41,944 nucleotides of DNA from Oscillospiraceae bacterium (GTDB taxonomy: Bacteria > Bacillota > Clostridia > UBA1212 > UBA1255), in NCBI GenBank assembly GCA_015069185.1, contig SVJB01000016.1:1-41944 (forward strand). The letters run 5' to 3'. The notes beneath the pieces are model-generated. The model was not told the origin of the DNA, ran no database searches, and saw only the letters and a program-made list of their open reading frames with translations. Positions within the stretch are counted from its first letter, which is position 1. The number at the start of each line of letters is the position of its first letter. Below are positions 23,425 to 32,477 of this stretch, piece by piece. The position numbers and the translations under genes are program-made.

Positions 23425-26400
23425 TTAGTGTTTGTAAGAAAAACTAATTTCCGGAAGCGCAACTATTCCCATGTCTTCTAATTCATATTCATAAGTCCAC
23501 TTATCGCCTTGCGTTCTCCAACAAGCAGGGCCAAACCATATACATTTTTCATCACGCATATGAAGCGGGCCAAAAGAATTGTAACGATTACCATAGCAAG
23601 TAAACTCTATAGTATGTTTACCGGTCAACACGTTTTTTACATTAATACTATACGGCGCATAAATTATATCTCCTACCGCCTGACCATCTATATTCACCGA
23701 TACCATAGCGCCGCGATATTTCGGAACTTTAATCTGCAGATCAACTAACTCATCTGTATCTCCGGGTATATCAATCTCTGTCTTATATGTAATATTCGCT
23801 CCATAAAAAGGTAATCCTTGATTTGTGATAGATTGAAATCTTATTGTGTCAGACTTAGCCACAAGACTTTTGTTGCCACCATCAATCCGTACATCGAAAT
23901 CTCCTAAAATATAACACCATTCTATACAACTTTTGTACCTTACAGGGATATGAAGTTCTAAGATATTCTCACCTGCATGAATCGTAGGTAACGCCACCGT
24001 CTGAATTGCTTTATCTGTGTAATAGCCACTTACGATTGGCGCAACAGGACTATTGTTAAGGAATATGCTAATATTTGAAACATCTTCTAATGCAAGTTTA
24101 CAATCATCCAGAATAATATCACTATTAAATCTCAGTTTCAGATGCACCGTATGTTCGTACGGCTCATCATCTATCATATATGGCTGTAGAGATTGACGCA
24201 AAGGGCGATCTTTCCAATATTTTTTATGTATAAAGGAATCAATACGAAGTAGCTCCTCCGCTTCCTGCCAAGGCTCATCGTCACAGGAAAATTCTGCCAT
24301 ATCAAGGAGCAAAACATTCTGTTCAGACGTAGTATAAGAAACATATTCGTTGACACAAAGACTCTGTGCCGGCTCATCCTGTTTTTTCGTTGTAGGCCAC
24401 CTTATATCTACTATGTCCTCTGTATCAGTCAAGCATAGCAGCATGCTATCATGTGTATACAAAGTCGCAGAGACCTCAGTCCATACACTGTCATTATCAT
24501 GTAAATGTGTGCATGCAATAGCTGAGATAGTTCCTTGTTGCGTATCATATAGCTGTACATTAAACGCACCTTTTATTTGTATTTTAATACTCTTACCTAC
24601 GGTATCCTGCACCTTATCAGGTTTTCGTCCATTTGCAATAAATAACCACTTGCATTCTTTGTCCTGTCTTAAATTATATAAATATTGATTCTGCTGAATG
24701 CAATTTTCATCTAATATTCTTACTTGAGCCAAAGAAACTGTAGCTTCTTCAAGTTGTTTTTTATCCATATCAATATGACGTGACAAACTAACCAAACCGG
24801 AAATCAAGTTAGCTTCCTGCTTTGATGCGTCAACAAGCGTAGGTATTTTACCAACGAATAATATCTTTCCTCCTTTTCCGGCAAATTCGGTAAGAAGTAA
24901 TACAGTAGACTTACGTAATGTTTCGCAGCCTGAAATAATTACCATTTTGTAATTCATTTCACCAATAGATAAGCCTTGTGTTGATTCTTTATATAGTTTT
25001 GGCATGGAATCCTCGGATAAGAAGTCAAAATCTATATTATTAAACAACAGCCAATCTGTCATTTTCTGGAAAATATTTTCTAAGTCTAGCTGTCTTTCTT
25101 TATTTCCTGATTCAGGTCCCCAATATAGCCAAGCCGTCTCTACGGGATGAATTACAGCTACATCCACAACAGGTTTACCCCGTGTCATGACAGCATTTAC
25201 ACGGGCAAAATGATCCTCAACTAATTTATATTTTAAATACCAGGGCGATTGGTAATTGATGGAAGCAGGATAGTCTCTCTTGGCATCGCCTGACATAGAC
25301 ACCCAGGATAAATGTGGTACGCGGATTGTTACTCCCAAAGCGGCCTGCCAGTCCCCTTGTAATTTATGTCCACGAAAATCAAAATCCCAATTTGTAACAC
25401 CATACATTTCAGATAGTAAGCCCCGAGCACCATATTGATGCACTGCTGACCTTGCTTGCAGTACAGTTGTATACTCCCTAAAATCACAAAGCATATCAAT
25501 CCCCGGAATCTGAAAAGCCCTATACGCACGCATGGATTCGCCTGTCCACGCACTTTGTGTCCACAGAGCCTGCTCTGCCATCATGTGTCCAGACAATAGA
25601 ATATTATTATCATTGCACCACTTACCAATATTATCTGAAAAAGCCTCAGTAAATCTATCAGTCAGGTGGTTGTGATATAAATATCTGATTTGTGAAAATA
25701 CTCCATTTTCTTTATCCCAGAACAATTCCGGAAGATAATCTAAAATATCCACACCTGTTTCCTGAATAAATGTGTCGGGAAAATCAACAGTCCAAGGTAA
25801 ACATACAGGACCGTTATCCAACGCTGATATTAACCATTCCTTCTTTGTAAATTGCGGTTCGTCTGTGAAAATAGAATATACAGATGATCCGAATTCTTGT
25901 CCGCAATATACTTTATATTTTTCGTGAGTCAGATTAATAAAACAATCGATGGCGTCTTTAGACAATGTATCTACATAATGGCTGCCGGGAACACATTGAC
26001 AGTAGGCATAAAACAGTTGCTCATTTATAGCGCAGTCATTTTCACAGGTAAGTTTCCTATAGGAAATCAATTCACCTTCTGTGTTTCTACTTATTGCATA
26101 CATACCAAGTAAGTAACTATTGCCGCTAACATAAGCCTGGTCTTTAGAAAGCACAGGCTCTTGTACAGTAGTAATTTTCACGACACGACATTTATATTTC
26201 GGATTCTTTGTTACCTGGTGTCCGGCGTCGCCTGAGGGCCATCTATCCTCATCGTACAGCCAGGTAAACATATCTTCTTCTTTACCTTTTGCGATACATT
26301 CATTAACATAAGACATGAACGCGTCTTTCATATATGGTGTATCAAGGCCGTTTCTGGCATGAATCATAAATCCACCCATGCCCATCTGCTTAAAAACTTC

Positions 26401-26526
26401 AATTTGTCTCTTTAGTTCTTCTATATCAAGACGACAATTCCATGCCCAAAAAGGAACGGCACGGAATTGAGCTGGTGGATTTTTAAATGTAGATTCTAAT
26501 AAACCTGAAACTGTTTTATCATCCAT
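23425..26526 (-). CDS. Large cytosolic glycoside hydrolase, GH106-like (rhamnosidase-type) family
   Basis: This 1033-residue protein has no signal peptide. It begins with PFWAWNCRLDIEELKRQIEVF and GMGGFMIHARNGLDTPYM, followed by TWLYDEDRWPSGDAGHQ, a TIM-barrel catalytic pattern seen in unassigned glycosyl hydrolases related to GH106. IFTDEP and LLSEMYGV hold acidic residues that are catalytic candidates. The C-terminal half (about 700-1033) is beta-sandwich-like, as in GH2 and GH106 accessory domains. It should cut an imported oligosaccharide, possibly rhamnose-containing (weak inference). It is the last gene of the AraC-controlled operon. Only a distant AAAGG precedes its ATG. No transporter is present in the window. 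Confidence 0.75.
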   Translation of the reverse strand: MDDKTVSGLLESTFKNPPAQFRAVPFWAWNCRLDIEELKRQIEVFKQMGMGGFMIHARNGLDTPYMKDAFMSYVNECIAKGKEEDMFTWLYDEDRWPSGDAGHQVTKNPKYKCRVVKITTVQEPVLSKDQAYVSGNSYLLGMYAISRNTEGELISYRKLTCENDCAINEQLFYAYCQCVPGSHYVDTLSKDAIDCFINLTHEKYKVYCGQEFGSSVYSIFTDEPQFTKKEWLISALDNGPVCLPWTVDFPDTFIQETGVDILDYLPELFWDKENGVFSQIRYLYHNHLTDRFTEAFSDNIGKWCNDNNILLSGHMMAEQALWTQSAWTGESMRAYRAFQIPGIDMLCDFREYTTVLQARSAVHQYGARGLLSEMYGVTNWDFDFRGHKLQGDWQAALGVTIRVPHLSWVSMSGDAKRDYPASINYQSPWYLKYKLVEDHFARVNAVMTRGKPVVDVAVIHPVETAWLYWGPESGNKERQLDLENIFQKMTDWLLFNNIDFDFLSEDSMPKLYKESTQGLSIGEMNYKMVIISGCETLRKSTVLLLTEFAGKGGKILFVGKIPTLVDASKQEANLISGLVSLSRHIDMDKKQLEEATVSLAQVRILDENCIQQNQYLYNLRQDKECKWLFIANGRKPDKVQDTVGKSIKIQIKGAFNVQLYDTQQGTISAIACTHLHDNDSVWTEVSATLYTHDSMLLCLTDTEDIVDIRWPTTKKQDEPAQSLCVNEYVSYTTSEQNVLLLDMAEFSCDDEPWQEAEELLRIDSFIHKKYWKDRPLRQSLQPYMIDDEPYEHTVHLKLRFNSDIILDDCKLALEDVSNISIFLNNSPVAPIVSGYYTDKAIQTVALPTIHAGENILELHIPVRYKSCIEWCYILGDFDVRIDGGNKSLVAKSDTIRFQSITNQGLPFYGANITYKTEIDIPGDTDELVDLQIKVPKYRGAMVSVNIDGQAVGDIIYAPYSINVKNVLTGKHTIEFTCYGNRYNSFGPLHMRDEKCIWFGPACWRTQGDKWTYEYELEDMGIVALPEISFSYKH

Positions 26527-26543
26527 TAAATGGTAATGCCTTT

Positions 26544-27584
26544 CTAAATAAAATCTTCAATCTTCCATTCATCCATCCATCTGAGTTCCGGAGTACCATC
26601 TTCTCTGAACAGAACAGGAAGCCATACATAATCTGCCATAGCTGTATTCTTGGCAGTAAGCAAACGAATATCCTTGGAGATTAAATCCTCCTTTTTCGGA
26701 TCAAACCAGCTGTCAAATACTTTGATCATATCTGGCAAATCCGGTTTTAAGTCTATTAACCATCTATCAGCGATTGCTATGTACAAGGACGGATGTTTGG
26801 GATGCTGGAGTACTGCGGAAATCTGACTGTCAAAAGATGTCTTCTTTGTGTCATTTACGTGAGTAATACCAAGTTCTGTCCATGGTCCATGCAACGAATC
26901 AGCTACTGCTGTCTCTGTAGGATTAGGGAATTTTGCAGTTGTACCAGATGTAAATAAATACCATTTGTTGTCTTTTCTGAAAACAGCAGGTGCTTCACGT
27001 ACATAAGGTGGTCTCCCCTTTACCATGTGTTCTGTATAATGATCGGTAACATTGGTATAATCATCATTAAGATCCATTACAATTAAGCTTGAGTGTACAC
27101 GTTCGAAAATAATGACTGCTTTACCTGTTTCAGGATCTTTCACAAGATCAAAATCTCCAACCCCAAAACCTTGTGGTTGTATTTTGTGAGACAAAACAAA
27201 GGGCCCATGTATACTATCAGACAAAGCTACCATTATGTACGGTAGCTCTGCCATTATTTTCATCCACATAACGAAACGCTTGTTCTTTTCGTTATAGATG
27301 ATGTGTGGACGGTCCATTTTTGAGGTAGGATGCATAGGACTGTCCGGGTTATCCGGTTCAGGAAAACAAATAATACCTTCATCTTCCCAATTATAAAGGT
27401 CTGTTGAGGAGTATAAGCGTACTCCCCAATGCCATATTTCATACTCAGATTGAGATTTTTCTTTGTTCTCTCCATACCAATAAAAGCGGTTATCATGGTA
27501 CAGAATACTGCCTCCGTGGGCTTGAATTCTCTCGCCTTTTGTATCAAGCCATACCTTTCCCGGATGAATACTGTTGTATAACAT
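26544..27584 (-). CDS. GH43-like five-bladed beta-propeller glycosidase
   Basis: This 346-residue protein without signal peptide begins GKVWLDTKGERIQAHGGSIL, continues YHDNRFYWYGENK and has later blade motifs (RPHIIYNEKNKRFVMWM, DFDLVKDPETG, REAPAVFRKDNKWYLFTSG). This order is typical of GH43-type proteins. The Glu in REAPAVF and an Asp in the early blades are catalytic candidates. Related enzymes release galactose, arabinose or xylose from side chains; the exact sugar cannot be read from sequence. AAAAGGA lies 11 bases before the ATG. It sits between the secreted lectin-like gene and the GH106-like gene, with gaps of 23 and 17 bases. Confidence 0.78.
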   Translation of the reverse strand: MLYNSIHPGKVWLDTKGERIQAHGGSILYHDNRFYWYGENKEKSQSEYEIWHWGVRLYSSTDLYNWEDEGIICFPEPDNPDSPMHPTSKMDRPHIIYNEKNKRFVMWMKIMAELPYIMVALSDSIHGPFVLSHKIQPQGFGVGDFDLVKDPETGKAVIIFERVHSSLIVMDLNDDYTNVTDHYTEHMVKGRPPYVREAPAVFRKDNKWYLFTSGTTAKFPNPTETAVADSLHGPWTELGITHVNDTKKTSFDSQISAVLQHPKHPSLYIAIADRWLIDLKPDLPDMIKVFDSWFDPKKEDLISKDIRLLTAKNTAMADYVWLPVLFREDGTPELRWMDEWKIEDFI

Positions 27585-27607
27585 AATGTTTTAGTTCCTT
27601 TTCACAA

Positions 27608-28573
27608 TTATTTAGCTTTTTTCTTAACAAGGATAAAGGCTATAACAGCTATTAAACAGATAACAGCAACAATACCAAGTATTATGCCACCCAGTGCTAC
27701 CATAGATAATCCTTGGCTATCGTTGTCCGGTTGTTGTGTTGCAGGTGAATCTGTTGCCAAAGGAGCCTGAGTGGGATTAACCGGTTCGCTGGTAGGTGCT
27801 GTTGTGGGTACTGTAGATGCAGTAGGTTCAGACGGTACATCGGTAGGATCCGCCGGCTTCTCAGTTGGATCCGCAGGTACATCAGTTGCGGCAGGCTCCT
27901 CAGTAGCATTATCAGCCTCAATATCAATAGAACCTTCTACTAATGCTAATTCTTTTATTCTCAAGTCGCCACCGGCAGAACTACAGCGTACGCCAACTCT
28001 GCCTTCAAATCCTTTTTCAATATATATAGAATTTACATATATACCATTTACATATACATCCATATCTGATCCTGAAACATATAGCTGTACTCTAAAATAT
28101 GTTTCTTCTTGGTTACAGTTCTCAATCTCTACTGCTTCATCCATAATCTTTTCATACAATCCTGCCTTGCGAATAGCACCTTGTACTGAAACAGTTTCTT
28201 TTCCTCGTTTTGTTATATATACCTGAATACCATTTAAGAAACGAGGATCCGCCCCTATAAATACTGATAACTCTGTACCCGAATCCTGTCCACCGGCAAG
28301 ATCTACAGTATAAGTAAATTCCGAAAAATCTACTGCGTCTTTTGAGATTATCCAATGTCCTGTATCAGCGGATTGCATATATATAACCGGCATACCATCC
28401 TCTGTTGTAACAGATACATTATCAGTATTTGTTATATTAAAATATTTCTCTACCTCTGTCATTGATGTTGTTATAGAGTCACCAAAAACAGATGCATTTT
28501 CTGCCCATACAGGTATGACTGTGCACACCATGATCATGATTGCAAGAAGTAATGTCACTGCTAATTTACGCAT
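27608..28573 (-). CDS. Secreted LamG/lectin-like domain protein with Thr/Pro linker and membrane anchor
   Basis: This 321-residue protein has a signal peptide (about 1-24) and a concanavalin-A-like domain (about 30-215, ending GRVGVRCSSAGGDLRIKEL). A low-complexity Pro/Thr/Ala linker (about 220-285) precedes a C-terminal transmembrane helix with a KKKAK tail. It probably binds or processes glycan at the cell surface. The related domain also begins the 925-residue and 325-residue neighbours, so the three are likely paralogous surface parts. The ATG at 28573 has GGAGG eight bases upstream; an in-frame TTG at 28588 is rejected. Confidence 0.8.
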   Translation of the reverse strand: MRKLAVTLLLAIMIMVCTVIPVWAENASVFGDSITTSMTEVEKYFNITNTDNVSVTTEDGMPVIYMQSADTGHWIISKDAVDFSEFTYTVDLAGGQDSGTELSVFIGADPRFLNGIQVYITKRGKETVSVQGAIRKAGLYEKIMDEAVEIENCNQEETYFRVQLYVSGSDMDVYVNGIYVNSIYIEKGFEGRVGVRCSSAGGDLRIKELALVEGSIDIEADNATEEPAATDVPADPTEKPADPTDVPSEPTASTVPTTAPTSEPVNPTQAPLATDSPATQQPDNDSQGLSMVALGGIILGIVAVICLIAVIAFILVKKKAK

Positions 28574-28601
28574 AAAAGTTCCCTCCAATTATAAACTTAT
28601 A

Positions 28602-31379
28602 TTATTTTTTCAAACTTTTTTTTGCAAGAAATACTGCTGTTCCTAGAGCAAGGACTAATGCTGCCGCAATTTCTAAAGCAAATAAACCATATTTAAGTAA
28701 CTTATTAGAGCTACTTGTATGATTGTTATATGGATAATCAGGATCTGGAGTAATCCAGGGATTCAACTCAGAACCCTGCTGTGATGGATCTTTCTGATCA
28801 GGTAAAGTTCCATTCTCAAAATCAACTACAACCATATCAACATCTGCATTTGACTGTTTTGTATAAGTTATTACAGCATATGCAGAATGTTCTTGTGCCT
28901 GCTTATCAAAATTAACAGCTTTACCGTTAATTGTTACCATTTGAGGTATCTTTCCTGCAGGCATTAATAACTTCAGGGTAATTGTCTGACTATCACCTAC
29001 TATTTCATACGAAAGCTTACCGCCATTCTCATCATAATTTGCTGAGTATGCTAAATATTTGTTGTTTTCACCATAAGAAACAGAAGCATATACATTATCA
29101 TATTCTGTTACAGTCCATGAAGGAGATAAAGTAATACTGTTTAACAACATACTGCTACTGTTAAATCCTGCCAGTCCTTCTATAATTGCATTGTGTACAG
29201 TAGCAGCTCCCCATGCATCGGGACCACCACTACTCTTACCTGAGTAATAATAGATCTCACCATTTTGCTGATAGAAGAACTTAAGGCCTCCATCACGTTC
29301 CAACAGCGATTTAAGTCTTGTGATAATGTCATAACCATAGTCAGCATATCCCCATTGGAAGCAACCTCTGGCAAGTTCACCACCACAGAATGGTGCTATA
29401 GAACCATTAATATAATTACCGGGATCATACTTTACATATTCTTTTTTTCTATATGAAGGATAAATAGTTACCCATTCTGCAAACAGTGATTCATCAGCAT
29501 ACCCTGTTACCGTTTCCTGCTTTGGAAGATTATCACGCAAAGTCTTAAAGCTGTTGATAATAGATGCGGCCTGTGACTGCGTCAGTACATCTCTATTAAG
29601 AGCACAAGAATTACTATAGCTAAGACGTGTCCAGTCTCCTGCCAGATCCTCTTGCCAATCCTCCGGTAAATCTTCCAGCTTAGGATGTACCTGCAACATA
29701 TGAGCAAAATAATTTCCGTTCCAAGTTGCAGCGAAGAGATTCTTCATAACATTATCAGAGACCTTTTCCCAATATTCAGCACGTTCATTATTACCTGTCG
29801 CACGATACATTTCTGCTAGCTGGCAGCTTGCCTGGGCAAAACCTGTACAATCTCCGTGAAATACAGCCATCGGTGTGCCCCAATCCATTCCTTTTTCCCA
29901 CCATACAACTCTTCTATTACCTGTGTTATGGCCATATGTAAAATCGTATGTATCAACAGAGCTACCTCGAATCGGCAATCCATATTCTTTGCTCCAACGC
30001 TCCGGATTATTCATAATCCACGACAGTGCTTTTTCAAGATTTGGAATACGAGATGCCATCCACTCAGAGTCTCCTGTTGTTTGCCACTCCATATGTACAG
30101 CATTTACTACAAGAAATTCAATATCAGCTTCTATCTCAAATCGTAAAAGGATATAGTTTGGATCATCTGTATCTGTATAAAATTCCTTATCAGAGCCTTC
30201 TGTGTACGATTTACCACCGGCAGACAGAGGGTCAACTATCATCTCAAAGAAATATCCGTCAGGATGCTGATTGTCCAGCCAGAAATCAAGTACTTCCTTG
30301 TATCCTGTTTGCCAATATATTCCGGCTTCCATCATATGAATATGGTCACGTAGCCAACTCATATGCATCTTAAATGTATGTCCATTTAAAGTATATACAG
30401 GTTGATTTCTTGTTGTTACCTGTCTGATTAAAGTATTATAAAAGTTATTAAAAGAAGCATCTTCTGTAATAACAGCAGTGCGAGCCTCTACATATATATC
30501 TGCTACACCTATTACTGTATTACCATCATATAATGCAATTTTCTGGTTACCTGCTGTGCCGCGGGGAATATATTCAAAAGAATAATTCCCCTGGATTGCA
30601 TTTATCGATATCTCTTCGTAAATCACTCCTGAATTATCGCTGATTTCTGCTCTTAGATCTGTATATGTATGATCTGTTGTTGGATGAAAAGTAATATTTT
30701 GTTTCTTTCCTGCAAGTGTTACTAAATCACCACCCGCAAGAATACCAACAGTATTATATTGGTTTATTACAGGAATGTCTGCTGTTTCATAACATACAAG
30801 ATTTCTTAAATATACTTCTCCGCCAACGCTTCTGAAAGAAAACGCACCCTTGAAACCTTTTGCATCTGTCATTTGTGCGGCCAACTTACCATTAACAAAG
30901 AAGAATAATTGCGTATCTTTTGTTACAATTTTCAGTTGATACCATGTTTCTGCCTTAAACAAACCACCAAAGTCATATGTTCCCAGGTTTGCAGAGCCAT
31001 TATATAAATTAACAGAGTTATTCTTTGAATCTACTGTTATCTGTGCCAAAGAACTCTTGCCGCTAGCACGTCCTACTTCTATTCTGAAACGAAGATCTTC
31101 TCCGTGAGCCTTGACATCAAGCGCCAATGTATATTCAGAACTGTTTATCTCATATTTAGAGGGTAAATAACCACTCTTTACATATGTATAATCTTGATTC
31201 CATTCTATCTTTGGCTTACCACGTCCTATGTCAAAGAAAGTATTTATACTATCTTCAGACAGTGCTTCAGCCAGTACATTTGAATAATTCATGTGTTCAT
31301 TTCCTCTCACGCTAAAGCCGACTGTCACAAAACATACAGCAACAGCGATAAAAAGTAGTATTTTACGGATGTTTTTCAT
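28602..31379 (-). CDS. Secreted membrane-anchored glycoside hydrolase with LamG-like and (alpha/alpha)6-barrel domains
   Basis: This 925-residue exported protein has a signal peptide (about 1-27), a LamG-like domain (about 45-205, ending GAFSFRSVGGEVYLRNLVCYE), a beta-sandwich linker (about 215-300), and an (alpha/alpha)6-barrel-like region (about 310-760) rich in Trp and acidic residues (MSWLRDHIHMMEAGIYW, WWEKGMDWGTP, DPGNYINGSIAPFCGGELA). A beta-domain and a C-terminal transmembrane helix with a KKSLKK tail follow. The barrel resembles those of GH78, GH63 and related families, but a family cannot be fixed by eye. It would attack polysaccharide outside the cell. AGAGGA precedes the ATG. Confidence 0.75.
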   Translation of the reverse strand: MKNIRKILLFIAVAVCFVTVGFSVRGNEHMNYSNVLAEALSEDSINTFFDIGRGKPKIEWNQDYTYVKSGYLPSKYEINSSEYTLALDVKAHGEDLRFRIEVGRASGKSSLAQITVDSKNNSVNLYNGSANLGTYDFGGLFKAETWYQLKIVTKDTQLFFFVNGKLAAQMTDAKGFKGAFSFRSVGGEVYLRNLVCYETADIPVINQYNTVGILAGGDLVTLAGKKQNITFHPTTDHTYTDLRAEISDNSGVIYEEISINAIQGNYSFEYIPRGTAGNQKIALYDGNTVIGVADIYVEARTAVITEDASFNNFYNTLIRQVTTRNQPVYTLNGHTFKMHMSWLRDHIHMMEAGIYWQTGYKEVLDFWLDNQHPDGYFFEMIVDPLSAGGKSYTEGSDKEFYTDTDDPNYILLRFEIEADIEFLVVNAVHMEWQTTGDSEWMASRIPNLEKALSWIMNNPERWSKEYGLPIRGSSVDTYDFTYGHNTGNRRVVWWEKGMDWGTPMAVFHGDCTGFAQASCQLAEMYRATGNNERAEYWEKVSDNVMKNLFAATWNGNYFAHMLQVHPKLEDLPEDWQEDLAGDWTRLSYSNSCALNRDVLTQSQAASIINSFKTLRDNLPKQETVTGYADESLFAEWVTIYPSYRKKEYVKYDPGNYINGSIAPFCGGELARGCFQWGYADYGYDIITRLKSLLERDGGLKFFYQQNGEIYYYSGKSSGGPDAWGAATVHNAIIEGLAGFNSSSMLLNSITLSPSWTVTEYDNVYASVSYGENNKYLAYSANYDENGGKLSYEIVGDSQTITLKLLMPAGKIPQMVTINGKAVNFDKQAQEHSAYAVITYTKQSNADVDMVVVDFENGTLPDQKDPSQQGSELNPWITPDPDYPYNNHTSSSNKLLKYGLFALEIAAALVLALGTAVFLAKKSLKK

Positions 31380-31390
31380 CTTATTTCCTC

Positions 31391-32368
31391 TTATGCAACA
31401 TTCTTTTGTTTCTTATATGATATACAAACAATAATCGCAGTTATTATTAAGAAAGCAGCAATCAACGGAAATGCAGAGAAGTTGTCTCCTGTTTCCGGGT
31501 TAACAGATGGAGCTTCTGTGGGTGCCTCTGTGGGTGCCTGTGTTGGAGCCTCTGTGGGTGCCTGTGTTGGAGCCTCTGTGGGTGCCTGTGTGGGTGCCTG
31601 TGTTGGAGCCTCTGTAGGTGCTTGTGTTGGAGTCTCTGTAGGTGCCTGTGTTGGAGTCTCTGTAGGTGCCTGTGTTGCAGCCGGATTTACCAATTCATTG
31701 TAAACTACTAAATTTCTCCATGATACACCCTTTCCTCTGAATCCTATACGACCATCAAGAGGAAGTTGATCTGTTTTGATATCTGTAACAGTCTTAACTA
31801 ATGTTTTATTTACATATACTTCTACTTTCTTATTTGTCTCGTCAACTAAAAGGTCAACTCTAACCCATTCGCCCGCATTAAATACTGCGCCGGTTCCTTC
31901 CTCTGTTGTTTTCTCAAGATACTCACTAACTTTTCTTCTCTGATAACGGAAGTATGCAGTACGATCAGAAGTTGTAGTTCTTTCCTTGTCCTTAATCTCA
32001 AATCTATGATGATTATTGGTCCATCTTGATTCACCAAGTAAAATAACAGCTTCCAGAATAGTAGATGTAGTATATTCGGAGACTGTGAACTCAACTGAAA
32101 TTGTAAACTGATCTACATTTTCCGGAATCTTGGCATCTGTCAAGAACAGATTTTCAGAAGCTGTTGTACTCATCTTCAATATACCATCACTATATGTAGC
32201 CGGATTTGTTTTATCCTTTCCGATAAGACCAGATGTTCCCAAAGTACCTTCTGCATTTAATGTATTAAAATCAAACAAAATATTGCTATCTGCGCTTATA
32301 ACGCTTCCTGCAATACATCCAATCAGCATTAACACTGATAATACCATTAAGCAAACTCTTTTTTTCAT
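31391..32368 (-). CDS. Surface lectin-like protein with PTEAP repeats and NPxTG sorting-type C-terminus
   Basis: This 325-residue protein has a signal peptide (about 1-24), a LamG/concanavalin-like domain (about 28-225, ending GRIGFRGKGVSWRNLVVYNE), a repetitive Pro/Thr/Glu/Gln stretch and the tail NPETGDNFSAFPLIAAF...YKKQKN, a sortase-type signal with a variant NPETG motif. It is expected on the wall or membrane surface, binding glycan. The frame extends to 32590 through the promoter and into the regulator gene, but the ATG at 32368 has AAAGGTG six bases upstream and a signal peptide right behind it. It is the first gene of the five-gene glycan operon. Confidence 0.82.
   Translation of the reverse strand: MKKRVCLMVLSVLMLIGCIAGSVISADSNILFDFNTLNAEGTLGTSGLIGKDKTNPATYSDGILKMSTTASENLFLTDAKIPENVDQFTISVEFTVSEYTTSTILEAVILLGESRWTNNHHRFEIKDKERTTTSDRTAYFRYQRRKVSEYLEKTTEEGTGAVFNAGEWVRVDLLVDETNKKVEVYVNKTLVKTVTDIKTDQLPLDGRIGFRGKGVSWRNLVVYNELVNPAATQAPTETPTQAPTETPTQAPTEAPTQAPTQAPTEAPTQAPTEAPTQAPTEAPTEAPSVNPETGDNFSAFPLIAAFLIITAIIVCISYKKQKNVA
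31511..31679 (-). repeat. Tandem 24-bp repeats encoding APTEAPTQ units
   Basis: About seven copies of a 24-base unit (variants of GGTGCCTGTGTTGGAGCCTC on the plus strand) encode the Pro/Thr linker of the NPxTG protein. Copies differ mostly at a few codons (Ala/Thr alternation). Such arrays commonly vary in copy number by slippage and are prone to assembly collapse. The plus strand also reads open here, but only because of the repeat. Confidence 0.9.
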
Positions 32369-32398
32369 AAAAAACACCTTTCCTAAGTAGTTATTCTT

Positions 32399-32427
32399 AC
32401 TATAGTCTACACAATGGCTTGTTGCAA
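32399..32427 (-). promoter_or_regulatory. Promoter of the five-gene glycan operon
   Basis: On the minus strand, TTGCAA (32422-32427) as -35, 17 bases, then TATAGT (32399-32404), 31 bases before the ATG at 32368. The non-consensus -35 lies within the first of the TTGCAA operator-like repeats, as expected for an activator-dependent AraC-type promoter. Confidence 0.65.
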
Positions 32428-32460
32428 TACAATTGCAATAATATCGAGAAAATATTGCAT
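32422..32460 (-). promoter_or_regulatory. Putative AraC-type operator: helically phased TTGCAA repeats
   Basis: TTGCAA at 32422-32427 and 32433-32438 (11 bp apart) and TTGCAT at 32455-32460 (22 bp further, two turns) lie on one DNA face just upstream of and over the -35 box. The AraC-family gene ends at 32478, immediately beside it. Binding by that protein is inference from position and spacing. Confidence 0.5.
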
Positions 32461-32477
32461 TTTTCAAAATTGATTTA

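Noticed and set aside
27771-28226. Plus-strand 151-codon open frame, Ser/Gly/Thr-rich
   Set aside because: Antisense of the Pro/Thr-rich linker and lectin-like domain; no ribosome site.
31511-31679. CRISPR-like array
   Set aside because: The repeats are contiguous 24-bp coding units without spacers. No CRISPR array or cas gene was seen anywhere in the window.
31482-31703. Plus-strand open frame of Gly/Ala/Ser/Val repeats
   Set aside because: It arises only from the 24-bp repeats coding the Pro/Thr linker on the other strand.
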